From: Pseudomonadota bacterium
Lineage (GTDB): Bacteria > Pseudomonadota > Gammaproteobacteria > Steroidobacterales > Steroidobacteraceae
Direction of reading: 5' to 3'
Assembly (NCBI GenBank): GCA_021838635.1
Contig: JAKCDC010000017.1
Location: forward strand, 1-57,575
DNA length: 57,575 bases
Shown here one piece after another: positions 19,535-30,811 of this stretch (its first letter is position 1; every line of letters begins with the position of its first letter). The notes under the pieces were generated by a model, which made no database searches, was not told where the DNA came from, and saw nothing but the letters and a program-made list of their open reading frames with translations. Made by a program: the position numbers and the translations under genes.

Positions 19535-20900
19535 GGGTCAGCTCCTGCGGGTCGAGCAACCGCATCAGCTCCTCGCGCGGCAGATCGGTCATCTTCTCGG
19601 CCATTTCGCGAATCGGGCGACCCTCGGCATAGGCCTTCTTGGCGATCGCCGCGCCCTTCTCGTAGCCGATCACCGGGTTCAGCGCCGTCACCAGGATGGG
19701 ATTGCGCTCGAGCGCCTCGGCGAGACGCTCGGGGTTGACCTTGAAGCCGGCGATGGCGCGCGCCCCGAGCAACCGCGCACTGTTGGCGAGCAGCCGGATG
19801 CTCTCGAGCAGGTTGTAGGCAATCACCGGCAGCATGACGTTCAGCTGAAAGTTGCCCGACTGACCGGCGATGGTAATGGTCGCATCGTGGCCGATCACCT
19901 GGGCGCACACCATCGCGGTCGCCTCCGGGATCACCGGGTTGACCTTGCCGGGCATGATGCTGCTGCCGGGCTGCAGGGCCGGCAGCGCGATCTCGCCGAG
20001 GCCGGCGAGCGGACCGCTGTTCATCCAGCGCAGATCGTTCGCGACCTTCATCAGACTGACGGCGATCACTTTCAGCTGCCCGGACAGCTCGACCGCCGTA
20101 TCCTGACTCGAGAGCGCCTCGAAGTAATTGTGCGCCGGCGCGAACGGGCAGCCGGTGAGTTCCCCGAGCGCCTGGCAGAAGTGCGCGCCGAAGCGAGGAT
20201 CGGCGTTGATGCCCGTGCCGACCGCCGTGCCGCCCTGCGCCAGCCGGTGCAGGCGCGGGGCGCTCGCCGCGAGGCGCTCAAGTCCGGCCTCGATCTGCGC
20301 GCGCCAGCCGGAGAGCTCCTGACCGAAGGTCACCGGCATCGCATCCATCAGGTGAGTCCGCCCGGTCTTGACCACCGTGCCGACCTCCGCTTCCTTCGCC
20401 CGCAGCGTGCCGGCGAGCGCATCGAGCGCCGGGGCGAGTTCCCGGCGCACGGCGAGCGCGGCGCTCACGTGCAGCGTGGTCGGGATCACGTCGTTGCTGC
20501 TCTGGCCCATGTTGACGTGATCGTTCGGGTGCACCGGCTTACCGAGGCGGCGCGCGGCGAGCGCCGCGATCACCTCGTTGGCATTCATATTGGTGCTGGT
20601 GCCCGAGCCGGTCTGGAACACGTCGATCGGAAAGTGCGCATCGTGCTGACCCTCGGCCACCTCGGCCGCAGCAGACTCGATCGCCGCGGCGATGTCCTGC
20701 GCGAGCAGGCCGAGACGCGCATTGGCGCGCGCGGCCGCCTGCTTCACCAGACCGAGCGCACCGATGAAGGCGCGCGGCATGGGGCGGCCGCTGACCGGGA
20801 AATTCTCCACGGCCCGCTGCGTCTGCGCGCCCCAGAGCGCCTCGGCCGGCACCTGCAGCTCGCCCATGCTGTCACGCTCGATGCGAAACGAATTCGTCAT
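19497..20900 (-). CDS. fumC: Fumarate hydratase, class II
   Basis: Reversible hydration of fumarate to malate in the TCA cycle by the iron-independent, heat-stable class. The 467 residues carry all superfamily signatures: TGSGTSTNMNANEV, NMGQSSNDVIPT, KTGRTHLMDAMPV and the mobile signature loop GSSIMPGKVNPV with the catalytic Ser. The C-terminus ends in a Gly-rich tail (GGIKGGAGGGG), unusual for FumC. It diverges from purB, another member of the same lyase superfamily, across about 120 bases. No consensus promoter stood out there apart from AT-rich sequence near 20970-20990. Confidence 0.96.
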   Translation of the reverse strand: MTNSFRIERDSMGELQVPAEALWGAQTQRAVENFPVSGRPMPRAFIGALGLVKQAAARANARLGLLAQDIAAAIESAAAEVAEGQHDAHFPIDVFQTGSGTSTNMNANEVIAALAARRLGKPVHPNDHVNMGQSSNDVIPTTLHVSAALAVRRELAPALDALAGTLRAKEAEVGTVVKTGRTHLMDAMPVTFGQELSGWRAQIEAGLERLAASAPRLHRLAQGGTAVGTGINADPRFGAHFCQALGELTGCPFAPAHNYFEALSSQDTAVELSGQLKVIAVSLMKVANDLRWMNSGPLAGLGEIALPALQPGSSIMPGKVNPVIPEATAMVCAQVIGHDATITIAGQSGNFQLNVMLPVIAYNLLESIRLLANSARLLGARAIAGFKVNPERLAEALERNPILVTALNPVIGYEKGAAIAKKAYAEGRPIREMAEKMTDLPREELMRLLDPQELTRGGIKGGAGGGG

Positions 20901-21019
20901 GCAAATGGCTCCGTGGCCCGCCGAAGAGTTTCGCCGCGCCGCGGGGGGCCGCCTGCGGTCACGGGAGGTAATGCGATATCATAATCCATCCCAGCCCAGT
21001 GACTTGTATCCCGCACCTC

Positions 21020-22399
21020 ATGAGTGAAACGCCGCGCGACCTGCCTGCCGTCCTCGCCCTCTCGCCCGTCGATGGCCGCTACCGCGCCGCCACCGCTCCG
21101 CTGCGTGCCCTGCTGTCAGAGGCCGGACTGATCGGCGCGCGCGTCCGGGTGGAGAGCGCGTGGCTGGCACACCTGGCGGGCGCCGTGCCGGCGCTGCCCG
21201 GGGCGGTGCTCGCCCCGGCGGTGCGCGAGCGCGCCGCGGCGCTCGCCGAGGACCCCGGCGCCGGTTGCGCCGAGGCGGTCAAGGCGATTGAGGCGCGCAT
21301 CAATCACGACGTCAAAGCCGTCGAGTACTACGTGCGCGATCAGCTCGCCGCCGCCGGCGCCACGCCCGCGAATCTCGAGCTGGTGCACTTCGGCTGCACC
21401 TCGGAGGACATCAACAACCTCAGCTACGCGCTGCTGCTGCGGGCCGCGCGCGAGGAGCTGCGCGCGCCGCTCGGGGCGCTGATCACGGAGCTGAGCGCCC
21501 TCGCCCACCGCGCCGCCGGTCATGCCATGCTCGCGCGCACGCACGGGCAACCGGCCAGTCCCACCACCCTCGGCAAGGAAGTCGCGAACTTCGTGGCACG
21601 CCTGCGGCGCGCTGAGCGGCGCTGGGCGGCCGTCGAGATCCTCGGCAAGTGGAACGGCGCGGTCGGTAACTTCAACGCCCACCGCACCGCAGCGCCCGAG
21701 GTCGACTGGCGCGCCGTGAGCGCGGCGTTCATCGAATCCCTCGGCCTGATCAGCAACGCCTATACCACCCAGATTGAACCCCACGACTGGATCGCCGAGT
21801 ACTGCGATGCGCTCGCCGGCCTGAACGTCGTGCTGCTCGACCTCAGCCGCGACTTCTGGGGCTACATCTCCCTCGGTTATCTGAAGCAGCGGGCCGTGAG
21901 CGGGGAAGTCGGCTCCTCGACCATGCCGCACAAGGTCAACCCGATTGACTTCGAGAACGCCGAGGGCAACCTCGGCATCGCCAACGCACTGCTGCGACAT
22001 TTTGCGGAGAAGCTGCCGGTGTCGCGCTGGCAGCGCGACCTGACCGACTCCACGGTGCTGCGCAATCTCGGCGTTGCGCTCGGCCACGCCCTCATCGCCT
22101 GGCGTGCGCTGGCGCGCGGTTTGGGTAAAGTCGAGCCCGACGCGGCCCGCATGCGCGCCGATCTCGACGGCGCCTGGGAAGTGCTTGGGGAGGCCGTCCA
22201 GACCGTCCTGCGCGCCGCTGGCGTACCGGACGGCTACGAGTTGCTCAAGACCTTCACCCGCGGCCGCTCGATTACCGCCGCCTCGCTCGCCGAGTTCATC
22301 GACACGTTGCCGCTCAATGCTGAACACAAGCGCCGGCTGCGCGAGCTGCACCCGGCCGACTACATCGGCTGGGCGGCCGAACTCGCCAGCGAAATATGA
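21020..22399 (+). CDS. purB: Adenylosuccinate lyase
   Basis: Cleaves SAICAR and adenylosuccinate in purine synthesis, releasing fumarate. The 459-residue protein is colinear with E. coli PurB: LSPVDGRY near the N-terminus, INHDVKAVEYYV, FGCTSEDINNLSYAL, SRTHGQP-like ARTHGQPASPTTLGKE, GAVGNFNAH, TTQIEPHDWIAEY, the signature GSSTMPHKVNPIDFENAEGN and SRWQRDLTDSTVLRNLG. I chose ATG 21020 (MSETPRD), seven codons inside the longest frame, because E. coli PurB starts at the matching point. Downstream genes preserve part of the E. coli purB-hflD-mnmA-nudJ neighbourhood. Confidence 0.97.
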   Translation: MSETPRDLPAVLALSPVDGRYRAATAPLRALLSEAGLIGARVRVESAWLAHLAGAVPALPGAVLAPAVRERAAALAEDPGAGCAEAVKAIEARINHDVKAVEYYVRDQLAAAGATPANLELVHFGCTSEDINNLSYALLLRAAREELRAPLGALITELSALAHRAAGHAMLARTHGQPASPTTLGKEVANFVARLRRAERRWAAVEILGKWNGAVGNFNAHRTAAPEVDWRAVSAAFIESLGLISNAYTTQIEPHDWIAEYCDALAGLNVVLLDLSRDFWGYISLGYLKQRAVSGEVGSSTMPHKVNPIDFENAEGNLGIANALLRHFAEKLPVSRWQRDLTDSTVLRNLGVALGHALIAWRALARGLGKVEPDAARMRADLDGAWEVLGEAVQTVLRAAGVPDGYELLKTFTRGRSITAASLAEFIDTLPLNAEHKRRLRELHPADYIGWAAELASEI

Positions 22400-22520
22400 C
22401 AAATCGATCCCGCGGGACGAGCGGCGGTTTTGTGACCGGCTCGGCACGGCCCCGGCGGCGCCGTCACTAAGATGAGCGCCACTGTCTGCAGTCGCAGACG
22501 CCGCTGAATGGGTCGGGTCC

Positions 22521-23102
22521 GTGTCGCCGGGTGTCGAGATCGCACAATACAACGTGCTTGAGGAGCTGGCGCATGCGCGCTACGTGCCCGAGCCCGAAGG
22601 CTTCGGCGCGAGCATTCCGCTCGAGCCGCTCGCCGTGCTGACCTCGGTGAGCGAGGCGCGCGCGGCGGTGAACCAAGTGTCCGCCCGGGCTCAGCGGCTG
22701 CTGTCGATCTACACCCCGAACCTCGAGCCTGAGCTCTACGATCAAAGCGACTTCCTCGAAGTGGTCAAACGCCTGGTGCTTGCCCGCCCCTTCGCCAAGG
22801 TGCGCGTGCTGATCGGGGAGCCCGGCCGCTGCAGCGCCGACGGTCACCGCTTTCTGGCCATGGCGCGGCGGCTCTCGAGCTGCATCGATGTCCGCAACCT
22901 CCCGGCGCGCAACGGCGCCCCGCACTGCGCCTACATGATCGCCGATGAACGGGCGATCATGTACCGGCTGCGGGCCGACTGCTGGGACGGGATCGCCGAC
23001 ATGGACAATGCGCCCGTCGCGCGGCTCTATCTGCACGAGTTCGAGCAGCTCTGGGACACCTGCACGCCGCCGGAGAGCCTGCGCATCGCCCGCCCCGCCT
23101 GA
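22521..23102 (+). CDS. DUF7931-like hypothetical protein (PLD-like fold)
   Basis: A 193-residue cytoplasmic protein of unknown function starting at GTG 22521. The core pattern is LLSIYTPNLEPELYDQSDFLEVVKRL, then VRVLIGEP, DGHRFLAMARRLSS, DVRNLP and AYMIADERAIMYRL. This resembles half of a phospholipase-D-like fold without an HKD catalytic motif, as in the gammaproteobacterial DUF7931 family. My family name is from memory and moderately sure. It occupies the place of hflD between purB and the nudJ-mnmA pair. No signal peptide or membrane segment is seen. Confidence 0.65.
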   Translation: MSPGVEIAQYNVLEELAHARYVPEPEGFGASIPLEPLAVLTSVSEARAAVNQVSARAQRLLSIYTPNLEPELYDQSDFLEVVKRLVLARPFAKVRVLIGEPGRCSADGHRFLAMARRLSSCIDVRNLPARNGAPHCAYMIADERAIMYRLRADCWDGIADMDNAPVARLYLHEFEQLWDTCTPPESLRIARPA

Positions 23103-23132
23103 GCGGCGCGTCCCGGCGGATATACTTCCGCC

Positions 23133-23612
23133 ATGTCCACCCCTGAAATCACCGTCGCGGCCGTGGCCGAGACCGAGGGCCGTTTCCTGCTCGTCGAGGA
23201 ACTCATCGACGGGCGGCGCGTGCTCAATCAGCCCGCCGGCCACTTGGAGCCCGGCGAGACGCTGCTCGAGGCCGTGGTGCGCGAGACACGCGAGGAGAGC
23301 GCCTGGCACTTCACCCCGCAGCGGCTGCTCGGGGTGTACCTATGGCGCCATCCGCGCACGCAGCGCCAGTTCAAGCGCTTCACCTTCAGCGGCACCCTCA
23401 GCGATCACCGCCCCCTGCAGCGGCTCGATACCGGCATCCTCGGCACCTACTGGTTGAGCGAGGCACAGCTGCGCGAGCGCCCGGGAGATCTGCGCAGTCC
23501 GCTCGTGCTGCGTTGCATCGAGGATTACCGCGCCGGCTCAGGCGGACCGCTCGAACCCATCGGCGGCCTCGATCTGGCGGCGGCGCTCGCGGTGCCGGCG
23601 GAGGTGCTGTGA
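23133..23612 (+). CDS. nudJ: Nudix phosphatase NudJ
   Basis: Small Nudix hydrolase; the E. coli homologue dephosphorylates nucleoside di- and triphosphates and HMP pyrophosphate. The 159-residue protein begins with EITVAAVAETEGRFLLVEE and has the Nudix box GHLEPGETLLEAVVRETREESAW, where Ala-Trp replaces the terminal Gly, as in other NudJ proteins. A TATACT hexamer at 23121-23126 lies close to the start. Its stop overlaps the mnmA start (GTGA), and the nudJ/mnmA association is shared with E. coli though in the reverse order. Confidence 0.92.
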   Translation: MSTPEITVAAVAETEGRFLLVEELIDGRRVLNQPAGHLEPGETLLEAVVRETREESAWHFTPQRLLGVYLWRHPRTQRQFKRFTFSGTLSDHRPLQRLDTGILGTYWLSEAQLRERPGDLRSPLVLRCIEDYRAGSGGPLEPIGGLDLAAALAVPAEVL

Positions 23613-24694
23613 GACGGGTCATCGTCGGGCTCTCCGGAGGGGTCGACTCGGCGGTGGCCGCGCTGTGCCTGAAGGAGGCGGGCTGGGACGTGCAGGGTCT
23701 GTTCATGAGCAACTGGGAGGCGGACGAGGACGGCTACTGCACGGCCGCCCAGGATTTCCAGGATGCCCGCGCCGTAGCCGATGAACTGCGCATCCCGCTG
23801 CACCGGGTGAGCTTCGCCGCCGAGTACCGCGCGCGTGTCTTCGAGCACTTCCTCACCGAGTACCGTGCCGCGCGCACCCCGAACCCCGACGTGTTGTGCA
23901 ACCGCGAGATCAAGTTCGGCGTCGCACTGCGCTATGCCGAGCGGCTCGGCGCGCAGTATTTCGCGACCGGCCATTACGCGCGCATCGCCCCCGGCCCGGA
24001 TGGCCCGCAGCTGCTGAAGGGACTCGATGCGACCAAGGATCAGAGCTACTTCCTGCATGCCGTCGCACCGCACGAGCTTGCACGCACGCTGATGCCGATC
24101 GGTGCGCTGGAGAAATCCGCCGTCCGGGGGCGGGCGCGCGCCGCGGGCCTGCCGGTGTTCGACAAGCCCGACAGCACCGGCATCTGCTTCATCGGCGAGC
24201 GGCCGTTCCGGGAGTTCCTCGGGCGGTTCGTGGCCGAGCGCCCCGGCCCGATCGAGTCGAGCGACGGGGAGCGGCTCGGTGAGCATCGGGGCCTCGCCTT
24301 CTACACCCTCGGCCAGCGCACCGGGCTGAACATCGGCGGGCGAGCGGGCGCGGCGGCGCTGCCCTGGTACGTGGCGGCCAAGGACCTCGAGCGCAATGCG
24401 CTCATCGTGGTGCAGGGCGGAGAGCATCCTCGGCTCTTCAGCCGGGCGCTGCGCACCGGGGCGCTGCACTGGCTCTGTCCGCCCCGGGCCCGCGCGCAGC
24501 GCCTGGCCGTGAAAGTGCGCTACCGCCAGCGCGAGGTGCCGGCGCTCACCGAGCCGCTCGCCGACGGCACGGCGCGGATCGTCTTTGAACAGCCGCAGCG
24601 GGCGGTCACGCCGGGCCAGTACGCCGTGCTCTACGAGGGCGAACGCTGCCTCGGCGGGGCGGTGATCGAGGCGCTCGAGCCTGCTGGCGGCTGA
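23609..24694 (+). CDS. mnmA: tRNA-specific 2-thiouridylase MnmA
   Basis: Adds sulfur to U34 of tRNA-Lys, -Glu and -Gln. The 361-residue product starts at GTG 23609, overlapping the nudJ stop, with GGAGG ahead of it. The ATP-pyrophosphatase P-loop LSGGVDS is at residues 8-14. The two catalytic cysteines are in NPDVLCNREIKFG and DSTGICFIGER. KDQSYFL and the C-terminal beta-barrel region (YTLGQRTGLNIGG, WYVAAKDLERNAL) complete the family pattern. An upstream in-frame extension would run through nudJ and was rejected. Confidence 0.97.
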   Translation: MRRVIVGLSGGVDSAVAALCLKEAGWDVQGLFMSNWEADEDGYCTAAQDFQDARAVADELRIPLHRVSFAAEYRARVFEHFLTEYRAARTPNPDVLCNREIKFGVALRYAERLGAQYFATGHYARIAPGPDGPQLLKGLDATKDQSYFLHAVAPHELARTLMPIGALEKSAVRGRARAAGLPVFDKPDSTGICFIGERPFREFLGRFVAERPGPIESSDGERLGEHRGLAFYTLGQRTGLNIGGRAGAAALPWYVAAKDLERNALIVVQGGEHPRLFSRALRTGALHWLCPPRARAQRLAVKVRYRQREVPALTEPLADGTARIVFEQPQRAVTPGQYAVLYEGERCLGGAVIEALEPAGG

Positions 24695-24733
24695 ATGGCC
24701 CGCGCGTCCCGCGCGCGCGCCGCCCCGAGTCGA

Positions 24734-24739
24734 TATAAT
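24734..24739 (+). promoter_or_regulatory. -10 element upstream of acnA
   Basis: A perfect TATAAT hexamer 34 bases before the acnA ATG, in an otherwise GC-rich 78-base gap after mnmA. No good -35 hexamer is present at the right distance, so activator dependence is possible. Confidence 0.4.
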
Positions 24740-24772
24740 CCGCGCCGCATTTCCCCCGGGAGAGTTCCACTC

Positions 24773-27457
<2,685 letters not shown>

Positions 27458-27466
27458 ACGGCACAC

Positions 27467-27505
27467 CCGAGCCGCAGCGTCGCCAGACACGGCGCTGCGG
27501 CTCGG
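27467..27505 (+). terminator. GC-rich hairpin after acnA
   Basis: Perfect 13-base inverted arms (27467-27479 and 27493-27505) with a 13-base loop, beginning 9 bases after the acnA stop and ending 24 bases before the next gene. No T-tract follows. It probably limits read-through from acnA into the HAD phosphatase gene. Confidence 0.55.
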
Positions 27506-27529
27506 CGTGCACCGCCGTCGCCTCAGTGC

Positions 27530-28174
27530 ATGCGGCTCGCCATCTTCGATCTCGACGGGACCATTACCCGCCACGACACCCTCGCCCCGTACGTGGGGGG
27601 CTTCCTGTTGCGCCATCCCTGGCGCATCCCGCGCGCGCTCGGGGTCGTTCCCGCGCTGCTCGCATTTGCCTTGCGGCGCTGCGACCGTGGCCCGCTGAAA
27701 GCCGCGCTGATGCGCAGCGCACTCGGCGGAGTGCATCGCACGCAGCTCGATGCCTGGAGCGAACAGTTCGTCCATCACCTGCTCGCGCGCGGCACGTTCG
27801 CCGCGGCCCGCGCGCGAATCGCCGAGCATGCGCGCGCGGGCGACCGGCTCGTGCTGATGAGCGCCAGCCCCGACCTGTACGTGCCGGTGATCGCCCGCGC
27901 GCTGGGGTTCGAGGAGGTGATCTGCACCGGGGTACGCTGGCGCGGGGAGCGGCTCGATGGGCGCCTGAGCACGCCGAACCGCCAGGGAGAGGAAAAAGTG
28001 CGCTGTCTGCAGGTCCTGCGCGCCCGGCTGCCCGGTCCGGCGAGCGCCTACGGCAACTCGTCCGCGGACCTGGCGCATCTGGCGCAGGTCGAGCACGGCG
28101 TGCTGGTCAACGGCAGCGCCCGAGCGCGACGCGCCGCCGCGCGCACCGGACTGACCTGCGAGCGCTGGCGCTGA
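27530..28174 (+). CDS. HAD-IB family phosphatase
   Basis: A 214-residue haloacid-dehalogenase-superfamily hydrolase of the SerB/CicA-like IB subfamily. Motif I is FDLDGTIT with the nucleophile Asp, motif II is LMSAS, motif III is a Lys in GEEKV, and motif IV is YGNSSADLAHL, where Asn replaces the usual first Asp, as in CicA-type members. A helical cap lies between motifs I and II. The substrate is unknown; phosphatidylglycerophosphate (PgpC-like) or a small phosphomonoester are reasonable guesses. It faces the convergent tryptophan dioxygenase gene across 16 bases. Confidence 0.82.
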   Translation: MRLAIFDLDGTITRHDTLAPYVGGFLLRHPWRIPRALGVVPALLAFALRRCDRGPLKAALMRSALGGVHRTQLDAWSEQFVHHLLARGTFAAARARIAEHARAGDRLVLMSASPDLYVPVIARALGFEEVICTGVRWRGERLDGRLSTPNRQGEEKVRCLQVLRARLPGPASAYGNSSADLAHLAQVEHGVLVNGSARARRAAARTGLTCERWR

Positions 28175-28190
28175 GCGGACCCGCAGGCGC

Positions 28191-29048
28191 TCACATCGAG
28201 GTGCGCACCTGCCACAGCTCTGGGAAGAACTTCAGCTCCAGCGCCTTGGCGAGGTAAGACACCCCGCCGGTGCCGCCGGTGCCACTCTTGTAGCCGATGA
28301 TGCGCTCGACGGTCTTCAGGTGATGGAAGCGCCACAGCTGGAAGTGGTAGTCGAGGTCAATCAGCCGCTCGGCAAATTGATACAGATCCCAGTCCTGCTC
28401 GGCGTTGTGGTACACGCCGAGCCAAGCGCCGGTCACCTGCTTGCTGGCGCGGTACGGTTCGCGGAAATCACGGTTCAGGTAACGCTCCGGGATGCCATAG
28501 CCGCGGCGGCTGAGCAACCGCAGCGCCTCGTCGTACAGCGACGGGGCGCTCAACGCCCGGTCCAGGCGCGCGTACACGGCCCGATCACGCCGGTGGACTT
28601 TGATCATCTCGGCGTTCTTGTTGCCGAGCGTAAACTCGAGCAGCCGGTACTGATGGGACTGAAACCCCGAGGAGCGCCCGAGCGCATTGCGAAAGGCCGA
28701 GTACTCCGCCGGGGTGAGCGTCGAGAGCACCTCCCAACCACAGAGCAGCTGCGACTGCACGCGCGAAATGCGCTGCAGACGCTTGAATGAGGACCCAAGG
28801 TCATCGCGCCGCACGCACTCGAGCACGTCGGCGAGCTCGTGCAGCATCAGGCGCATCCACAGCTCACTCGCTTGGTGCACGATGATGAAGAGCATCTCGT
28901 CATGCTCGAGTGACAGCGGCTTCTGCGCGCCGAGCACCTTCTCCAGCTGCAGATACTGCCCGTAGGAGAGCGACTCGCCGAGATCCCAGTGAATCGCCTC
29001 ACCGGACAGATCGACCCGTGCGCCCTTGTCGGGCCGCTTCGGACTCAC
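28191..29048 (-). CDS. kynA: Tryptophan 2,3-dioxygenase
   Basis: Heme dioxygenase opening the indole ring of L-tryptophan to N-formylkynurenine, the first step of the kynurenine pathway. The 285-residue protein has the family blocks SYGQYLQLEKVL, FIIVHQASELWMRLMLHEL, SSGFQSHQYRLLEF and the C-terminal TVERIIGYKSGTGGTGGVSYL substrate loop with heme-side His residues. It begins at GTG 29048, overlapping the TGA of the metallopeptidase gene (GTGA). A much longer frame upstream is read-through of that gene in another frame. No kynureninase or formamidase gene is in the window. Confidence 0.95.
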   Translation of the reverse strand: MSPKRPDKGARVDLSGEAIHWDLGESLSYGQYLQLEKVLGAQKPLSLEHDEMLFIIVHQASELWMRLMLHELADVLECVRRDDLGSSFKRLQRISRVQSQLLCGWEVLSTLTPAEYSAFRNALGRSSGFQSHQYRLLEFTLGNKNAEMIKVHRRDRAVYARLDRALSAPSLYDEALRLLSRRGYGIPERYLNRDFREPYRASKQVTGAWLGVYHNAEQDWDLYQFAERLIDLDYHFQLWRFHHLKTVERIIGYKSGTGGTGGVSYLAKALELKFFPELWQVRTSM

Positions 29049-29854
29049 GGAAGCACCTCGCCGAACACCCATCCCGGCACGCTGCGCCAGCCCTCGGAGA
29101 GCGCCCGATCGAGCCGCCGGTAGTCCGGACAACAGGCCGCCACGCACTGCCAGAAGCGCCGCGAGTGATTCATATGAAGAGTATGCGCCAGCTCGTGAAT
29201 CAGCAGATAGCGCACCACCGGGGGCGGCAGGAACAGCAGGCACGCATTCAAACTGATCGTGCCGGACACCGAGCAGCTGCCCCAGCGCGAGCGCTGGCGG
29301 CGGATGGCGACACGCGTGTAACTGAAGCCGAACTCGCGCGCACACGCCGCGAGCGCCGGCTCGAGAACTTCCCCCGCGCGCTCGAGCAGCCAGCGCCGCA
29401 GCGCCTGGCGCAGCTGCTCGGCATCGGCGCTGTGCCCGCTGACCGTGATCTGCCCACCGGCGCGACTCACCCGCAGCCGCCCGCTGCCGCCGGCCAGCTG
29501 CACCGGCCACTGCTCGGCGCAAGCCGCAAGCTCAATGCGCTGCGGTGGAAACGGCTCGGCGAGCACCACCGTGCGGCGCGCTTCGGCGCGTTTGCGCTCG
29601 ATCCACAGCCGGTGCCGCTCCAGAAAGGTCGAGATCAACCCCGGCGGTGTCTTCACCGGCACGACCACTTCGACCCGGCCGGAATGAAACACGCGCACCA
29701 CCATGCGCCGCGCACGCCTGCTCTCCCGCACGCTCCATCCTGCGTCCTGCTCGGACCACAGCGGCAATTGCGCCGCCACTTCACCCATCACGCCAAAACC
29801 CGCCGGGCGCATCGCGCCGTCTGCTGACCGCACACAGTTTACCAGCGTGCGCAT
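29045..29854 (-). CDS. YgjP-like (DUF45/M48-related) metallopeptidase
   Basis: Zinc metallopeptidase-like protein of the YgjP family, function in vivo unknown. The 269-residue protein carries the diagnostic RQRSRWGSCS followed by the zinc motif HELAHTLHMNHSRRFW. The N-terminal half includes VRESRRARRMVVRV, as in other YgjP proteins. Three ATG codons are possible (29854, 29812, 29788). I kept 29854 because only it has a convincing ribosome site (GAGG about 7 bases upstream). It ends within the start codon of the tryptophan dioxygenase gene, so the two are translationally coupled, though no functional link is known. Confidence 0.85.
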   Translation of the reverse strand: MRTLVNCVRSADGAMRPAGFGVMGEVAAQLPLWSEQDAGWSVRESRRARRMVVRVFHSGRVEVVVPVKTPPGLISTFLERHRLWIERKRAEARRTVVLAEPFPPQRIELAACAEQWPVQLAGGSGRLRVSRAGGQITVSGHSADAEQLRQALRRWLLERAGEVLEPALAACAREFGFSYTRVAIRRQRSRWGSCSVSGTISLNACLLFLPPPVVRYLLIHELAHTLHMNHSRRFWQCVAACCPDYRRLDRALSEGWRSVPGWVFGEVLP

Positions 29855-29923
29855 GCGTTGCCTCGGGCAGACGCGCGGCCCCGCGATCAGCTACGATGCC
29901 ACTGCGCAGCGAACGAAACCGCC

Positions 29924-30811
29924 ATGAGTCCACCGATTCTTCAAGTCCGCGACTTGGTCAAGCAGTACCCCGGGGTCACTGCCGTCGATGGCATTTCCTT
30001 CAGCGTCCCGCAGGGGGTGTGCTTCGGGCTGCTCGGACCGAACGGCGCCGGCAAGACCACCACCATCGAGATCATGGAAGGAATCCTCACCGCGAGCTCA
30101 GGCGAGGTACGCTACCGCGGCGAGCCGCTCGGCAGCCGCTTTCGCGAGGAGGCCGGCATCCTCTTCCAGGCCACGGCGCTGCAGAACTTCCTCACCGTGC
30201 GCCAGAGCCTCGCGATGTTCCGGGGACTGTACACGCACGGCCGCGGCATCGAGGAACTGCTCAAGTTGTGCTCGCTGGAGGCGCTCGCCGAGCGCGACAA
30301 CCGCAAACTCTCCGGCGGGCAGCTGCAGCGGCTGCTGCTCGCGATCGCGCTGGTGAACGATCCGGAGGTGCTGTTCCTCGATGAGCCGACCACCGGACTC
30401 GATCCCCAGGCGCGGCGCAATTTCTGGTCGCTGGTGCGCGCCATCAAGGCGCAGCGCAAGACCATCATCCTCACCACTCATTACATGGCGGAGGCGGAGA
30501 TCCTCTGTGACGTCATCGCCATCGTCGATCGCGGGCGCATCATCGCGCAGGGGACCCCGGAGGCGCTGCTGCGCGAGCATTTCGCGGCGGTGCTGCTCGA
30601 GCTGCCGCGCGCGGACTTCCCCTCAGCCGCGCGCGCACTGCCGCTGCAGATGATCGAGAGCGAGGAGCGTATCGAGATCACCACCGATGACCTCGATGCC
30701 ACGCTGCGCACGCTGCTCGGCGCCGACGTGCCGCTGCGCAACCTGCGCATCCGTGCGCCGAATCTCGAAGATCTCTTCCTCGAACTGACCGGCCGGGAGC
30801 TACGGGCATGA
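29924..30811 (+). CDS. ABC transporter ATP-binding protein (ABC-2 exporter type)
   Basis: Cytoplasmic ATPase of a two-component exporter. The 295 residues hold Walker A GPNGAGKTTT, Q-loop Gln in LFQATALQNF, signature LSGGQLQRLLLA, Walker B VLFLDEPTTGLD and switch His in LTTHYMAEAE. The C-terminal extension ending NLEDLFLELTGRELR is typical of drug/antibiotic or polysaccharide ABC-2 subfamilies (CcmA/DrrA-like). The start MSPPILQV was chosen because the nucleotide-binding domain begins there. Its stop overlaps the permease ATG (ATGA). The cargo cannot be inferred. Confidence 0.93.
   Translation: MSPPILQVRDLVKQYPGVTAVDGISFSVPQGVCFGLLGPNGAGKTTTIEIMEGILTASSGEVRYRGEPLGSRFREEAGILFQATALQNFLTVRQSLAMFRGLYTHGRGIEELLKLCSLEALAERDNRKLSGGQLQRLLLAIALVNDPEVLFLDEPTTGLDPQARRNFWSLVRAIKAQRKTIILTTHYMAEAEILCDVIAIVDRGRIIAQGTPEALLREHFAAVLLELPRADFPSAARALPLQMIESEERIEITTDDLDATLRTLLGADVPLRNLRIRAPNLEDLFLELTGRELRA

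Noticed and set aside
20950-20990. CATAAT near 20980 as a purB promoter
   Set aside because: No acceptable -35 at 16-18 bases; the AT-rich spot could serve either divergent gene, so no promoter is called.
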